Shown here: one piece after another, positions 9,068 through 19,096 of the stretch
How the letters are laid out: every line of letters begins with the position of its first letter
Position numbering within the stretch: position 1 is the first letter of the stretch
Source: Paracoccus amoyensis
GTDB lineage: Bacteria > Pseudomonadota > Alphaproteobacteria > Rhodobacterales > Rhodobacteraceae
DNA: 64,000 nucleotides
Direction of reading: 5' to 3'
Assembly: GCF_014490725.1 (NCBI RefSeq)
Contig: NZ_JACOQL010000003.1
Span: forward strand, 496,001-560,000
Notes under the pieces: model-generated
What the model saw: the letters and a program-made list of their open reading frames with translations, nothing else
Database searches by the model: none
What the model was told of the DNA's origin: nothing
Program-made: the position numbers and the translations under genes

Positions 9068-10297
9068 ATGGCGGACCGGGATGCAGAAACCCGCAAAGAC
9101 GACCTTAGGACCGGAACACCGTTCTGGGTGAGGACGCCGAATTCCACCGTATCGCAAGAGCGTTCGCTGAACGTCGATCATGTCGAGGTCATTGTCATCG
9201 GCACCGGGATCAGCGGCGCCCTTGTCGCCGAGGCGCTGACAGCGCAAGGGCGTTCTGTGCTGGTGCTGGACCGGCGTCCGCCTGTTCGCGGCTCGACGCC
9301 CGCCTCCACGGCGATGATACAGCACGAAATAGACGTGCCATTGACAAAGTTGCAGCGCCAGATCGGGGCTGACAAAGCAAACGCCGCCTGGCGTCGTTCG
9401 GTAAAGGCCGTCAATGATCTGGTCGACCTGGTTGAGCGCCTTCGCATCGACTGTGCGATGGCGCGCAAACCGGCGCTGTATCTGACCGGTGATCAGATGG
9501 GAAAGCGCGCCTTGAAGGCCGAGGCCGAGGCACGCCGTGCAATCGGCATCGAGGCCGAATACCTGAACGCGACCGATCTTGCCAATGAATACCAGATGAA
9601 CCGGACGGGCGCGATCCGTTCCGTCGCCTCTGCCTCGGCCAATCCCGCGCAGTTGACGGCAGGGTTGCTGGCGCAGGCGATGCAGCGCGGCGCGAGGGTG
9701 ATCTCGCCCATAGAGATCACCGACATGGCCGAACTGCCTGGCGGCATTGCGCTTGCCACCCGACAGGGCGAGGTTGTGACAGCGGACCACGCGGTGTTCT
9801 GCACCGGCTACGAATTCCTGCCGCAGATGAAGACCTCGACCCATCATGTCACATCGACCTGGGCCCTGGCGTCACGGCCCCTGACGCGACTGCCGGACTG
9901 GATGAAACAGACCATCGTCTGGGAAGCCTCTGACCCCTATCTTTACTTCCGCACCGATGACGCGGGCCGGATCATCGCGGGCGGCGAAGATGAAGATGCC
10001 GCGGCCGCCAATTCCGACCCGGACAAGCTGGTGCGGAAGGCGACCATCATCGCACGCAAACTGCACGACCTGACGGGCGTCGACATCGGCCGACCCGCCT
10101 ATAGCTGGTCGGCACCGTTCAGCGTGACGAAAGACGGGTTGCCGATCATCGATACTGTTCCGGGCTTCACACGTATTCACACCATCATGGGCTTCGGCGG
10201 CAATGGCATCACCTTTTCGATGATCGGCGCCCAGATCGTTGCTGCCAAGATCGCGGGGCGCTCTGATCCGGACCGAGCGATCTTCCGCTTCAGATAA
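9068..10297 (+). CDS. FAD-dependent oxidoreductase, DAO/DadA type
   Basis: A 409-residue flavoprotein. I chose the ATG at 9068, which has GGAGGA 3 bases upstream; a longer open frame back to 8561 overlaps the exporter gene in another frame and is not supported. The dinucleotide-binding fold begins near residue 40 (VIVIGTGISGALVAEAL) and continues with VLVLDRRPPVRGSTPASTA. The C-terminal block has GLPIIDTVPGF and MGFGGNGITFSMIGAQI, typical of amine- and amino-acid-oxidising DAO enzymes. The substrate is unknown. The catalase gene that follows could remove H2O2 if this enzyme is an oxidase, but that link is inferred from position only. Confidence 0.87.
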   Translation: MADRDAETRKDDLRTGTPFWVRTPNSTVSQERSLNVDHVEVIVIGTGISGALVAEALTAQGRSVLVLDRRPPVRGSTPASTAMIQHEIDVPLTKLQRQIGADKANAAWRRSVKAVNDLVDLVERLRIDCAMARKPALYLTGDQMGKRALKAEAEARRAIGIEAEYLNATDLANEYQMNRTGAIRSVASASANPAQLTAGLLAQAMQRGARVISPIEITDMAELPGGIALATRQGEVVTADHAVFCTGYEFLPQMKTSTHHVTSTWALASRPLTRLPDWMKQTIVWEASDPYLYFRTDDAGRIIAGGEDEDAAAANSDPDKLVRKATIIARKLHDLTGVDIGRPAYSWSAPFSVTKDGLPIIDTVPGFTRIHTIMGFGGNGITFSMIGAQIVAAKIAGRSDPDRAIFRFR

Positions 10298-10391
10298 GTT
10301 TATTCCGGGAACCTGCCCACTGAAGGTCCGTTGCCTTTTCAAGGCGGCGTTCATCGCCGTTGCCACCCCACTTTCAGGAAGGCAGGAAAAG

Positions 10392-12452
10392 ATGACCGAC
10401 GACAAAAAATTCAAGACCGAGCGCGGCGACGCAGGTGAGCTTCACCAGATCGCCGTTGGCGACGACCCGGCGATGACCACGAATTTCGGTGTCCCGATCT
10501 CGGATAACGAAAACAGCCTGAAGGCCGGCGTGCGCGGACCCACCCTGCTGGAAGATTTCGTGCTGCGCGAGAAAATCTTCCATTTCGACCATGAGCGCAT
10601 TCCGGAACGGATCGTTCATGCACGCGGATCTGCCGCCCATGGCTATTTCGAATGTACCGACCCGATTCCTGAAATCAGCCGCGCCAGCCTGTTTTCCGCC
10701 AAAGGCAAGAAGACCCCGGTCTTCACCCGTTTCTCGACGGTCGCAGGCGGTGCGGGTTCGGTTGACACCCCGCGCGACGTTCGTGGCTTTGCGGTCAAGT
10801 TCTACACTGACGAAGGCAATTGGGACTTGGTCGGCAACAATATCCCGGTCTTCTTCATCCAGGACGCGATCAAGTTCCCGGACCTGATCCATTCGGTCAA
10901 GATGGAGGCCGACCGCGCCTTTCCCCAGGCCGCATCCGCGCATGACACCTTCTGGGATTTCGTATCGCTGATGCCGGAAACTCTGCACACGTTAATCTGG
11001 GCGATGTCGGATCGTGGCATCCCGCGCAGCCTGAGGATGATGGAGGGTTTTGGCGTCCACACCTTCAAACTGGTGAACGAGAAGGGCGAAGAGACGTTCT
11101 GCAAGTTCCACTGGCGCCCGAAACTTGGCACGCAATCCTTCGTCTGGGACGAATCCGCGAAAACACAGGGAGCGGATAACGATTTTCATCGCCGCGATCT
11201 TTGGGAAGCGATTGAACGCGGGGACCACCCAGAGTGGGATTTTGCCGTTCAGGTCTTCGACAAGGAACTGGCCGAGACGCTGCCCTATGATGTGCTGGAC
11301 GCGACCAAGATCATCCCCGAAGAGATCGTGCCCCTGCGTGTGATCGGCCGGATGGTGCTGGACCGTAACCCGGATAATTTCTTCGCGGAAACCGAACAGG
11401 CCGCCTTCCTGCCCTCGAACGTGGTGCCGGGGATCGACTTCACGGATGATCCCCTGCTGCAGGGGCGGCTGTTTTCCTATCTCGACACACAGAAATCGAG
11501 GCTGGGGACCACGAATTTTCACCAGATCCCGATCAATGCACCGAAATGCCCCTTTGCCAACATGCAGCGTGACGGGCTGATGCAGACCCATGTGCCGAAG
11601 GGCCGCGCAAATTACGAGCCGAACAGCCTGAACGAGGCCGGCGAGGATCCCGGCCCGCGACCGGTCAGCACCGGTTTCCGCACGGCCCAGCAGCACGTCG
11701 AGGGTGACAAGCTGCGGATGCGCGCAGAATCCTTTGGCGATTTCTACAGCCAGCCACGCATGTACTGGAACTCGATGACCGACAATGAGCGTGCGCATAT
11801 CGCCTCGGCCATGGTGTTCGAATTGTCCAAGGTCGGACTGCCCCATATCCGCGAACGGATGCTGGGCCATTTGCAGGTGCTGCATCCAGATCTGGGCAAG
11901 CGGGTTGCGAAGGGACTTGGCATGAACCTGCCAGCGCCGGCCAAGGCCGTTATCCAACCGCTAGACCTTGATCCGTCTGAGGCATTGTCGATCCAGAAGA
12001 ACTGGCAGCGGACGCTGGAGGGGCGGCAGGTCGCGATCCTGTTTGACGAAGGGTCGAGCAAGGCCGAGATCGACAAGCTTAAAAAGGCGGTCGAGACCGC
12101 AAAGGGCACAGCATTCACCATCGCTCCGAGTGTCGGCGGGATTTCCCTTGAGGGCGGGACGATGAAGGCCGACGGCCAACTCGCCGGCTCGCCCTCGGTG
12201 CTGTTCGATGCGGTGGCCTTGGTGCTGACACAGCAGGCGGCGCAAAAGCTGGCCAAGGACAGCGCCGCTGTTGGTTTCGTCTCGGACGCCTTCGCGCATC
12301 TTAAGGCCATTGGTGCCAGCGAAGGGGCGAAGCCGCTGTTGGATCGTGCCGGGATTGAGGCAGACGAAGGCGTTACTGATCTGGCAACGCTGCCCGAGGC
12401 GGCCAAACTGAGGTACTGGGATCGCGAGCCAAAACTGCGCGATCTCGCCTGA
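10392..12452 (+). CDS. katE: Large-subunit catalase, HPII/KatE type
   Basis: A 686-residue monofunctional haem catalase that converts H2O2 to water and oxygen. The ATG at 10392 follows an AGGAAAAG site. The open frame continues upstream to 10239 but that stretch overlaps the previous gene. Seen: the catalytic His region [21 protein letters not shown], the Asn region [20 protein letters not shown], and the proximal haem Tyr in [16 protein letters not shown]-terminal flavodoxin/GATase-like domain starts near residue 580 ([10 protein letters not shown]). That domain marks large clade 2 catalases; E. coli KatE is somewhat longer (753 residues). Confidence 0.96.
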   Translation: MTDDKKFKTERGDAGELHQIAVGDDPAMTTNFGVPISDNENSLKAGVRGPTLLEDFVLREKIFHFDHERIPERIVHARGSAAHGYFECTDPIPEISRASLFSAKGKKTPVFTRFSTVAGGAGSVDTPRDVRGFAVKFYTDEGNWDLVGNNIPVFFIQDAIKFPDLIHSVKMEADRAFPQAASAHDTFWDFVSLMPETLHTLIWAMSDRGIPRSLRMMEGFGVHTFKLVNEKGEETFCKFHWRPKLGTQSFVWDESAKTQGADNDFHRRDLWEAIERGDHPEWDFAVQVFDKELAETLPYDVLDATKIIPEEIVPLRVIGRMVLDRNPDNFFAETEQAAFLPSNVVPGIDFTDDPLLQGRLFSYLDTQKSRLGTTNFHQIPINAPKCPFANMQRDGLMQTHVPKGRANYEPNSLNEAGEDPGPRPVSTGFRTAQQHVEGDKLRMRAESFGDFYSQPRMYWNSMTDNERAHIASAMVFELSKVGLPHIRERMLGHLQVLHPDLGKRVAKGLGMNLPAPAKAVIQPLDLDPSEALSIQKNWQRTLEGRQVAILFDEGSSKAEIDKLKKAVETAKGTAFTIAPSVGGISLEGGTMKADGQLAGSPSVLFDAVALVLTQQAAQKLAKDSAAVGFVSDAFAHLKAIGASEGAKPLLDRAGIEADEGVTDLATLPEAAKLRYWDREPKLRDLA

Positions 12453-12656
12453 GCGCCAGAGCCCTGGGCAACTGTGCGATCCAGCACCGACTGGGCGTCG
12501 GGGCCGTCATGCGTTGACCGCGCCCGGACGGCTGTCCACCGCGCCCGCACAGCGCCACCCGAGACGTCGCATAAAACGAAGCACCGCAGGTCTTCTGCGC
12601 AGGCTTGAACGATGCCCAGATCGACATTCTTAAGATTTGATGAGAATCTCACAACC

Positions 12657-12732
12657 TGGTGCCGATGAAGGGACTCGAACCCCCGACCCCATCATTACGA
12701 ATGACGTGCTCTACCAGCTGAGCTACATCGGC
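12657..12732 (-). tRNA. tRNA-Thr (anticodon CGT)
   Basis: Read on the minus strand from 12732, the sequence folds as a full cloverleaf. The acceptor stem GCCGATG pairs with CATCGGC, the D-arm is GCTC...GAGC, the anticodon stem is CGTCA/TGATG with loop TTCGTAA (anticodon CGT, reading ACG threonine codons), and the T-loop is TTCGAGT. The discriminator is A and the 3' CCA is encoded (12657-12659). It lies between katE and the hemY terminator. Confidence 0.97.
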
Positions 12733-12778
12733 ACTTGGTTGTGGTGCGCCGGATAACAGGTTCCGGCGTAGGTGGAAA

Positions 12779-12807
12779 GAGGGGCGCGAACATTTTTCGC
12801 GCCCCTC
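12779..12807 (-). terminator. Rho-independent terminator after hemY
   Basis: A perfect 12-base inverted repeat: GAGGGGCGCGAA (12779-12790) and TTCGCGCCCCTC (12796-12807) with a 5-base loop. On the minus strand it follows the hemY-like stop at 12814 by 6 bases and is followed by CTTTCC. It also separates that operon from tRNA-Thr. Confidence 0.85.
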
Positions 12808-12813
12808 ATCCGA

Positions 12814-14556
12814 TTATGGTTTGATTTTGCCTTCGGTCCAATCGGCCTCGTCAGGTGGAACAACGTCAGGGCGAACCATTTCGCGTTCCTCATCCCGCGT
12901 CGGCGTTGGTTTCAAATCTGGCGTTGGTGCCGGTCCAACGGGCCCTGAAACAGTTTTTTCCGGCATTGATGTAGCCGGGTTTTCGGTCTCTGGCTCGGGC
13001 GTTTCTGCTTTTTGCGGTGCAGGCTTTTCAGGGGTGGGCTCGTCAGCCTTGACCACTGAGGTCGCGTCCAGAAGTTCAGCGTCTTCCGGTTGCGGCTTAT
13101 CGGCGCGCGACGCCACAACGCTGTCAGGTTCGACAACGTCAGTCGGGTCGGCCGCCGGTTGTTGTTCCCGCTTTGGCGCACCAACCAGCAATGGCAGCAG
13201 CTCTGCCCCGGCGGTTGCAGAGGCCGCACCGCGTTTTTCGACCGGCTCACGCCAGCTGAGCGTATCGAAGCCACCGCAACTATCACAGACAGGTGCCCAG
13301 TCGGTCATGATATTCTGACATTTGTCACAGCACCATTGCGGGCCGCGCGACGCGGTCAGGGCACGCGCAAGCCATCCACGAACGACGCTGTCATCCGCGC
13401 CTTCGCCACGTTCAATCGCGGCCATGATCGACAGGGTGCGCACCGTCGGATGCGTCTCGGCCAGATTACCAAGCTCACGACGAGCAGCCGGGAAATCCTC
13501 GGCCGTCAGCAGCAGTTCGGCCTTCAACAACCGCGATTCTTCGTCGCTCGGATTGCGTTCGATCAGGCGGTTGAAGCGGGACAGACGTTGTGTCGGCGTC
13601 TCATTCGGCTCGATTTCAGCATAGGCCGCGGCGACGTCGGGATGCGGACGCACCGACCATGTTTTTTCCAATAAGCGCGCAGCGTTGCGGGCGTCGTTCT
13701 GGGCGATATAGCTGCGTGCAGCCAGAACGGCGGCAGGGATCAGGTCGGGCGAAGCTTTGGCAGCGGAAATTGCAGCTTCCCTTGCGCTGATGGACGTGCC
13801 TTTGGCCAGAACATCGCTGGCCTCTTGCAGGGCCAGAACGGCATCGCGACGAATTTGAACATCCTTTGGAATTTCGCCCAGACGCTGTTTTTCCTTCAGC
13901 ATCTTGCGGGCTCCTTTCCAGTCGCCCTCGCGCATTTCCAGTTCCAGCAACGTGTCCTGAATTTCCTTGTGGCGCGGCTTCAACGCATAGGCTTTCTGGG
14001 CCAGCAGAAGTGCGGTTGCCGTATCGCCATCCTCAAGCTTCTGACGCATCAGTCCACGGATACCGACGAAACGGGTGCGGTCGTCCTCGAGCAACTGACG
14101 ATAAATCTGATTGGCCAGTTTTTTATCGCCGGCAACCTCTGCCGCCTGCGCGGACAGCAGGTTGGTGATATGCGTGTGTTGCAGATATTTCTCGGCCCTT
14201 GCCGCCTTGTCCTGCGCCAGTTTGCCTTCGCCGGAAGCGATCGCCAACACAGCATCCCCAAGCGCCTGATAGCCCTTTTTCTCGCGTGAGCGATCAAAAT
14301 AGCGGCTGATTGCAGTTTCATCGCCCGCGATAAAACGGATAAAGGCCAGCAATAGCCCCAAAAGCTTCAGGGCGACCCAAGTTAATACCAGCAGAACCAG
14401 CAGCGCGACGATGGCCTTCAGCGGGGTCAGTGCAATCTCTTGGCCGCCATATTCAAGATGCAACACCTGCCCTGTTTTTGACAGATGAATGGCGCCCAGC
14501 GCCAAAGCCAAGACAACCGCAAAGAAGGCTACGATTTTCATAACGGAAATCAGCAT
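12814..14556 (-). CDS. hemY: HemY-like inner-membrane TPR protein
   Basis: A 580-residue protein. I chose the ATG at 14556 because GAGGGCGG lies just upstream. Two N-terminal membrane segments (MKIVAFFAVVLALALG and KAIVALLVLLVLTWVALKLLGLLL) form the HemY-N domain. TPR-like helices follow (residues about 100-400). A late zinc-ribbon-like patch WCCDKCQNIMTDWAPVCDSCG (four cysteines, read around residue 412) is followed by an acidic, Pro/Glu-rich tail. HemY TPR proteins are encoded with haem genes and are thought to organise late tetrapyrrole synthesis at the membrane. This is not the HemY protoporphyrinogen oxidase. Confidence 0.88.
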   Translation of the reverse strand: MLISVMKIVAFFAVVLALALGAIHLSKTGQVLHLEYGGQEIALTPLKAIVALLVLLVLTWVALKLLGLLLAFIRFIAGDETAISRYFDRSREKKGYQALGDAVLAIASGEGKLAQDKAARAEKYLQHTHITNLLSAQAAEVAGDKKLANQIYRQLLEDDRTRFVGIRGLMRQKLEDGDTATALLLAQKAYALKPRHKEIQDTLLELEMREGDWKGARKMLKEKQRLGEIPKDVQIRRDAVLALQEASDVLAKGTSISAREAAISAAKASPDLIPAAVLAARSYIAQNDARNAARLLEKTWSVRPHPDVAAAYAEIEPNETPTQRLSRFNRLIERNPSDEESRLLKAELLLTAEDFPAARRELGNLAETHPTVRTLSIMAAIERGEGADDSVVRGWLARALTASRGPQWCCDKCQNIMTDWAPVCDSCGGFDTLSWREPVEKRGAASATAGAELLPLLVGAPKREQQPAADPTDVVEPDSVVASRADKPQPEDAELLDATSVVKADEPTPEKPAPQKAETPEPETENPATSMPEKTVSGPVGPAPTPDLKPTPTRDEEREMVRPDVVPPDEADWTEGKIKP

Positions 14557-14566
14557 GATACCGCCC

Positions 14567-15973
14567 TCAATTCGACATGGCTGAAAGACTGGAAAGCGCG
14601 GCCTGCGCATCGCGATAGGCCGTAGCTTTGGCAGTCCATTCAGCCATCAGCTGCGCGTTTTTTGCCACATCAGGAAGGGCCTCCATTTCAGTCAGCGCAT
14701 TGCCGATACGACCGGCCTCGACCTCGGCATTGGCGCGCGACAGGATGGCGTCTGGATCGTTGCCTTCGCGCGGCTCGACCGAACGGGCCCCGGTTTGCGC
14801 GCGCAGGAAATTGGTAAAAACATTGCCTTGTCCCGAAGCGCTTTCCTCACGCAGGGCGGCCCGCAGCGCGGCCCGCACCGCATCGGGAAATTCGCTTTGC
14901 AGCGTTCCAAGGCTGGCGATTTCACGGTTCAGCGCATCAGGCGTTTCGATGCCGACCCCTTCCATCGTCTGTCGTGCTTCGTCTGGCTGCAGCCCACGAT
15001 CCAGTGCCGTCTGCAGCGAGGCGATCGCAGCCACGGCCTCGGCGCGACGCGTGCTTCCCTCGGCCGCCTCTTGCAGCTTCCGAGCCTCGACCTGTGCAGC
15101 GGTGATTTGCGTTTGCGCCTGTTCAGCAGCGGTCTGGATCTGGTTTTCCAACGCAGCGGCCTGTGCGGTCAGGGTCTGCAGGCGTTCGGCCAGCGCCGGA
15201 TCAAAGGCCGGGCGGTTCGACAATTGATCAATCTGCTGGGCCTGCGCGTCGATGCGCTGTTGCATCGCTGCCAAATCCCGCGTCGCATCGTCAGATGTCG
15301 GGACCGCTTGCAACTGGGCCTGCAATTCCTGGATCCGACGGTCAGCCGCAGCCTCTGCGGCGCTTGTGGCATTGCTTTGAATCGCTGCCACGTCAATCTC
15401 GGCCGTCTGCTGTTCCGGCAACCATGACGCCGGTAGAAACGGTAACGCCATGATGGTCGCGACGCCCCCGATCAGGGCAGCGACACCGCCCCCAAACACC
15501 AACGGCCAGAAGCCTGCCTGTTCACGTTTTGCCGGCTGTGCATCTACGGGCTTTTCGGGTGTGGGTTTTTCGGGTGCGGCCTTGGGCGGCTGTGATGTCG
15601 TGGTCATGGGTTTGGCGGGTTGCGACTTTTCTGGCTCAGGTTTCGCAGGTTCGGCTTTCGCCGTCTCAAGCTTCAATGGCGACTCGGGTGTCTTTGGCGT
15701 TGATGGCATGGGCTTTTCTTCGGGCTTAGCGGTCCTGGACACGGCGGCGGGCAATCCTTCGATCTTGTTCCCGACCAGATTGGACTTCACGGGCTCAATA
15801 CTACCACCGCTGGCAGCAGCAGCCTTGCCTTCACCGGGTTCAACAGCTTGCGATCTAATCGTCCCCCTCTGGGCCGCCTGTTTTTTGGCGGTCAGGCCAG
15901 TGTCCGTAGAATTGGTTGACGTCTTTTTCGGCTTCGGCGTGCCCGAGGTTTTGGATTCTTCTGGCTTTTTCAC
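14567..15973 (-). CDS. Mic60/mitofilin-like membrane protein
   Basis: A 468-residue protein with a long Pro/Lys/Ala-rich N-terminal part (residues 1-155), one transmembrane segment (FWPLVFGGGVAALIGGVATIM near 158), a long coiled coil of Gln/Ala-rich heptads (about 195-320), and a C-terminal mitofilin-like domain. Known: alphaproteobacterial Mic60 homologues shape intracytoplasmic or inner-membrane invaginations and are encoded next to hem genes. The place between hemD and hemY supports this. It ends 10 bases before hemY. The low-complexity N-terminus is typical. Confidence 0.87.
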   Translation of the reverse strand: MKKPEESKTSGTPKPKKTSTNSTDTGLTAKKQAAQRGTIRSQAVEPGEGKAAAASGGSIEPVKSNLVGNKIEGLPAAVSRTAKPEEKPMPSTPKTPESPLKLETAKAEPAKPEPEKSQPAKPMTTTSQPPKAAPEKPTPEKPVDAQPAKREQAGFWPLVFGGGVAALIGGVATIMALPFLPASWLPEQQTAEIDVAAIQSNATSAAEAAADRRIQELQAQLQAVPTSDDATRDLAAMQQRIDAQAQQIDQLSNRPAFDPALAERLQTLTAQAAALENQIQTAAEQAQTQITAAQVEARKLQEAAEGSTRRAEAVAAIASLQTALDRGLQPDEARQTMEGVGIETPDALNREIASLGTLQSEFPDAVRAALRAALREESASGQGNVFTNFLRAQTGARSVEPREGNDPDAILSRANAEVEAGRIGNALTEMEALPDVAKNAQLMAEWTAKATAYRDAQAALSSLSAMSN

Positions 15974-16087
15974 GGCAGTCCTCGTTATCGCGCGCCATAG
16001 TGGCCCAGTGGCAGCATTTAGAGTGGCAGCATTGATTTTGATGACAGCCTAATAAGGCGCGGCCATCTGCTCAACCCGCAGTGATGA

Positions 16088-16750
16088 TTAATGTTCCCTA
16101 ACAGGTAGCTGGCGAATTGCCGCAGCCATAGCACGGGATGAGGGTTCACTGGCGATATTTCGTGCCACAGCCGGGGCGTTCCAGGCGTCCATGGCCGCCC
16201 GACTGATCGCTACAGGCCAAAGCGGCGCCTGCGCGTGGGAAACCTGCTGCCCAAGAATCCGGGCCGAACGCGGGGAAAACAGCGGCACGACAACCGGGTC
16301 AGTCACCGCCAGCAGATCCCGTGCAGCGCCCGTCAGTGCAAGCGGCAGTTGATCATAGACGACGACATTTTTCACGGGCAATTCACGGGCCAGATGTCGC
16401 CCGTGGGGATGCAGCAAGGGGATTTCTGCGGCGGCGATCAGGGGCAACAGGCTTTCGGCAAAGCCATTGCCTTCCACAACCTTGAAACCCGCCCGCCGGG
16501 CCAGCTGGCCCGTTCGTGGGCCGACGCAAATCGCCAGCCTGCCCCTGCCCGCACCCGCCGATGCGATGGCGTGGCCAGAGGTAAAGACAAGCCCTTGGGC
16601 GCTGCGCACCACATCCACGTCATGCGCCACAGGCACGATTTCCAGAATCGGAGAGATAATGGCCCTCCATTCCGGAAGCATCGCAGCAAATCGCTGCGAA
16701 TCCGCATAGGGGCGCGTTAACAGAAGCGTGGGTCTTGCCACCGTCGCCAT
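16088..16750 (-). CDS. hemD: Uroporphyrinogen-III synthase
   Basis: A 220-residue protein that would cyclise hydroxymethylbilane to uroporphyrinogen III in the cytoplasm. The family is poorly conserved. Seen: the start LLLTRPYADSQRFAAML, the middle FTSGHAIA and CVGPRTGQLARRAGF (the usual VGxxTA region), and LFSPRSARIL, matching the F-T/S-S-xxA/S pattern. Length is slightly short (usual 230-260). The mic60-hemY neighbours support the call. It starts 64 bases from the divergent tsaD. hemC, often adjacent in related genomes, is not in this window. Confidence 0.85.
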   Translation of the reverse strand: MATVARPTLLLTRPYADSQRFAAMLPEWRAIISPILEIVPVAHDVDVVRSAQGLVFTSGHAIASAGAGRGRLAICVGPRTGQLARRAGFKVVEGNGFAESLLPLIAAAEIPLLHPHGRHLARELPVKNVVVYDQLPLALTGAARDLLAVTDPVVVPLFSPRSARILGQQVSHAQAPLWPVAISRAAMDAWNAPAVARNIASEPSSRAMAAAIRQLPVREH

Positions 16751-16814
16751 TGGCTTCCCTCTTGGCCGATGCTAGGCCACAGGGGTAAGCATCAATCCCT
16801 CGCCCGGCAAGAGC

Positions 16815-17882
16815 ATGGACAATATCATCTTTCTTGGCATCGAAAGCAGTTGCGACGACACGGCGGCGGCCATCGTCCGGGGCGACGGGCATATTTTGTC
16901 CTCGGTCGTCAGCAGTCAGACGGCCCTGCACGCCGAATTTGGTGGCGTCGTGCCGGAAATCGCGGCCCGTGCCCATGCCGAACGTCTGGACATCGCTGTT
17001 GAGCAAGCCCTGGCTGAAGCTGGCATAGGCTTGCGCGACCTTTCAGGTGTTGCCGTGACTGCGGGTCCGGGACTGATTGGTGGTGTCATGGCCGGAGTGA
17101 TGGCGGCCAAGGGGATCGCGGCCGGTGCCGGATTGCCGCTGGTTGGGGTGAATCACCTTGCCGGACATGCCCTCACGCCTCGTTTGACCGATGGCGTCGA
17201 CTATCCGTATCTGATGTTGCTGGTATCTGGCGGGCATTGCCAGTTTCTGCTTGTGGACAGCCCGGAAGATTTCACGCGCCTTGGCGGCACCATCGACGAT
17301 GCTCCGGGCGAGGCTTTTGACAAGCTGGCCAAGCTTTTGGCCCTGCCGCAACCCGGCGGCCCATCGGTCGAGGCCGAGGCGCAACAGGGCGATCCTGATC
17401 GCTTCAGCCTGCCGCGTCCACTGCTGGACAGGCCCGGCTTTGACATGTCGTTCTCGGGCCTGAAAACCGCCGCCCTGCGTCTGCGCGACCAATTGATCGC
17501 AGAGCAAGGCGGTCTGCGCGAAACCGACCGCCGCGATCTCTGCGCCGCATTTCAGCTCGCCGTGGCCGAGGTTCTTGCCGAAAAATCCCGCCGGGCGCTG
17601 GCTGCCAATCCGGTTCCGGTTTTGGCCGTCGCGGGCGGTGTCGCCGCCAATCGCACGATCCGCGCCGCGTTAGAGCGGGTGGCCCATGACGCGGACGCAA
17701 AGTTCTTAGCGCCCCCTTTGCGCCTTTGCACGGATAATGGTGCCATGATCGCCTGGGCCGGGATCGAGCGTTTCCGCCTTGGCCATCACGATGGAATGGA
17801 TCTGGCCGCACGCCCCCGCTGGCCGCTTGATCGCAACGCCGCACCCATGCTGGGGAGCGGCAAGAAAGGGGCCAAGGCATGA
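16815..17882 (+). CDS. tsaD: tRNA N6-adenosine threonylcarbamoyltransferase
   Basis: A 355-residue Kae1/TsaD ATPase that attaches threonylcarbamoyl to A37 of ANN-decoding tRNAs. Seen: the N-terminal [15 protein letters not shown], the metal-binding HLAGH at residues 114-118, [11 protein letters not shown] and the C-terminal [12 protein letters not shown]. The GTPase-like partner TsaB is encoded further on at 26154. The gene overlaps gpsA by 4 bases (ATGA, 17879-17882), starting the tsaD-gpsA-yciI-EVE run. Confidence 0.97.
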   Translation: MDNIIFLGIESSCDDTAAAIVRGDGHILSSVVSSQTALHAEFGGVVPEIAARAHAERLDIAVEQALAEAGIGLRDLSGVAVTAGPGLIGGVMAGVMAAKGIAAGAGLPLVGVNHLAGHALTPRLTDGVDYPYLMLLVSGGHCQFLLVDSPEDFTRLGGTIDDAPGEAFDKLAKLLALPQPGGPSVEAEAQQGDPDRFSLPRPLLDRPGFDMSFSGLKTAALRLRDQLIAEQGGLRETDRRDLCAAFQLAVAEVLAEKSRRALAANPVPVLAVAGGVAANRTIRAALERVAHDADAKFLAPPLRLCTDNGAMIAWAGIERFRLGHHDGMDLAARPRWPLDRNAAPMLGSGKKGAKA

Positions 17883-18823
17883 ACGATGTGACAATCCTTG
17901 GCTCGGGCGCCTTTGGAACCGCATTGGCGGTCGCGTTGGCGGCGAATGGTTCTGTCACCCTATGGGGGCGCGATATTGATTGGGGGCGCGAAAACCCTCG
18001 GCTTCCCGGCGTCACCCTGCCCGATCAGATTGTGCTGACCAATGATCTGGCGTCAGCGACCAAGGCGGATACAATCCTGCTTGCGCTTCCGGCACAGGCC
18101 TTGCGCAGCTTTCTGGATCAGCATGCCCGACGGCTTGACGGCAAACGGCTTGTCAGCACGGCCAAGGGGATTGATCTGCAACGTCTGACCGGCCCCTCGA
18201 TCCTGATCGCCGAAGCCTGTCCGAATGCAACGGTTGCTGTTCTGACCGGCCCCTCCTTTGCTGCCGATATCGCACGGGGCCTGCCCACGGCACTGACGCT
18301 GGCCTGCGGGGATGACGCTGCTGCGGTCGACTTGCAGAAGATGCTGTCCACGCCGGTCCTGCGGCTTTACCGCAGCAACGATGTCACCGGCGCCGAGCTT
18401 GGCGGAGCGTTAAAGAACGTGATTGCGATCGCCGCCGGCGTGGTGATTGGCGCGGGCTTTGGCGACAGCGCGCGCGCAGCGATCATCACCCGTGGCTTCG
18501 CCGAAATGACCCGGCTGGCAACCCATATGGGAGCGCGGGCCGAAACACTGGCAGGTTTATCGGGCTTGGGCGATCTGACATTGACCTGCACATCGGCCCA
18601 ATCGAGGAATTTCCGCTTTGGACAGGCGTTGGGCAAAGGCGAGGAATTCGACCCCTCGACCACTGTCGAAGGTGCAGCGACCGCCCGCGCCGTCTCCGCG
18701 CTTGGCGTCAAGCTGGATCTGGACATGCCCATCGCCGCGATGGTTGCCAAACTTGCCCAAGGCGGTGCGTCCGTGAAAACAGCCGCCGAATCTTTGATGA
18801 CCCGCCCCCTGAAGGAGGAATGA
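17879..18823 (+). CDS. gpsA: Glycerol-3-phosphate dehydrogenase [NAD(P)+]
   Basis: A 314-residue cytoplasmic enzyme that reduces dihydroxyacetone phosphate to sn-glycerol-3-phosphate for phospholipid synthesis. Seen: the Rossmann motif [19 protein letters not shown] at the N-terminus, STAKGIDL near residue 95, [12 protein letters not shown] near 120, and the catalytic Lys region [14 protein letters not shown] near 180. [14 protein letters not shown] is the conserved C-terminal block. It overlaps tsaD by 4 bases and is followed directly by yciI. Confidence 0.97.
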   Translation: MNDVTILGSGAFGTALAVALAANGSVTLWGRDIDWGRENPRLPGVTLPDQIVLTNDLASATKADTILLALPAQALRSFLDQHARRLDGKRLVSTAKGIDLQRLTGPSILIAEACPNATVAVLTGPSFAADIARGLPTALTLACGDDAAAVDLQKMLSTPVLRLYRSNDVTGAELGGALKNVIAIAAGVVIGAGFGDSARAAIITRGFAEMTRLATHMGARAETLAGLSGLGDLTLTCTSAQSRNFRFGQALGKGEEFDPSTTVEGAATARAVSALGVKLDLDMPIAAMVAKLAQGGASVKTAAESLMTRPLKEE

Positions 18824-19096
18824 ATGCCGCTTTTCGCCGTGATCTGCCGGGATAAGCCCGGTGCGCTACAAATCCGTCTGGACACCCGTGACACTCATCT
18901 GGGCTATATCAAGGAGAGCGGTATCGTCGCCATGGCCGGTCCGCTGATCGAACAAGGGGACATGCGCGGGTCGCTGGTCATCGTGGAAGCCGATGATCTG
19001 GCAGCTGCGCAAAACTGGGCTGCCAACGACCCCTACAAGGCAGCAGGGTTGTTTGAAAGCGTCGAAATCATCGAGTGGAAAAAGGTCATTGGCTGA
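18824..19096 (+). CDS. YciI-family protein
   Basis: A 90-residue ferredoxin-like dimeric protein of the YciI/muconolactone-isomerase-like family. Seen: the start MPLFAVICRDKPGALQIR, a central HLGYIKESG, GPLIEQGDMRGSLVIVEA and the Asp-containing NDPYKAAGLFESVEI. The function of most members is unknown. It starts one base after the gpsA stop (preceded by GGAGGAAT) and its stop overlaps the next ATG as TGATG, so the three genes are probably coupled. Confidence 0.9.
   Translation: MPLFAVICRDKPGALQIRLDTRDTHLGYIKESGIVAMAGPLIEQGDMRGSLVIVEADDLAAAQNWAANDPYKAAGLFESVEIIEWKKVIG

Noticed and set aside
10239-10391. A longer N-terminus for the catalase
   Set aside because: The extra codons overlap the flavoprotein gene and do not resemble catalases; the ATG at 10392 has a ribosome site and fits the family start.
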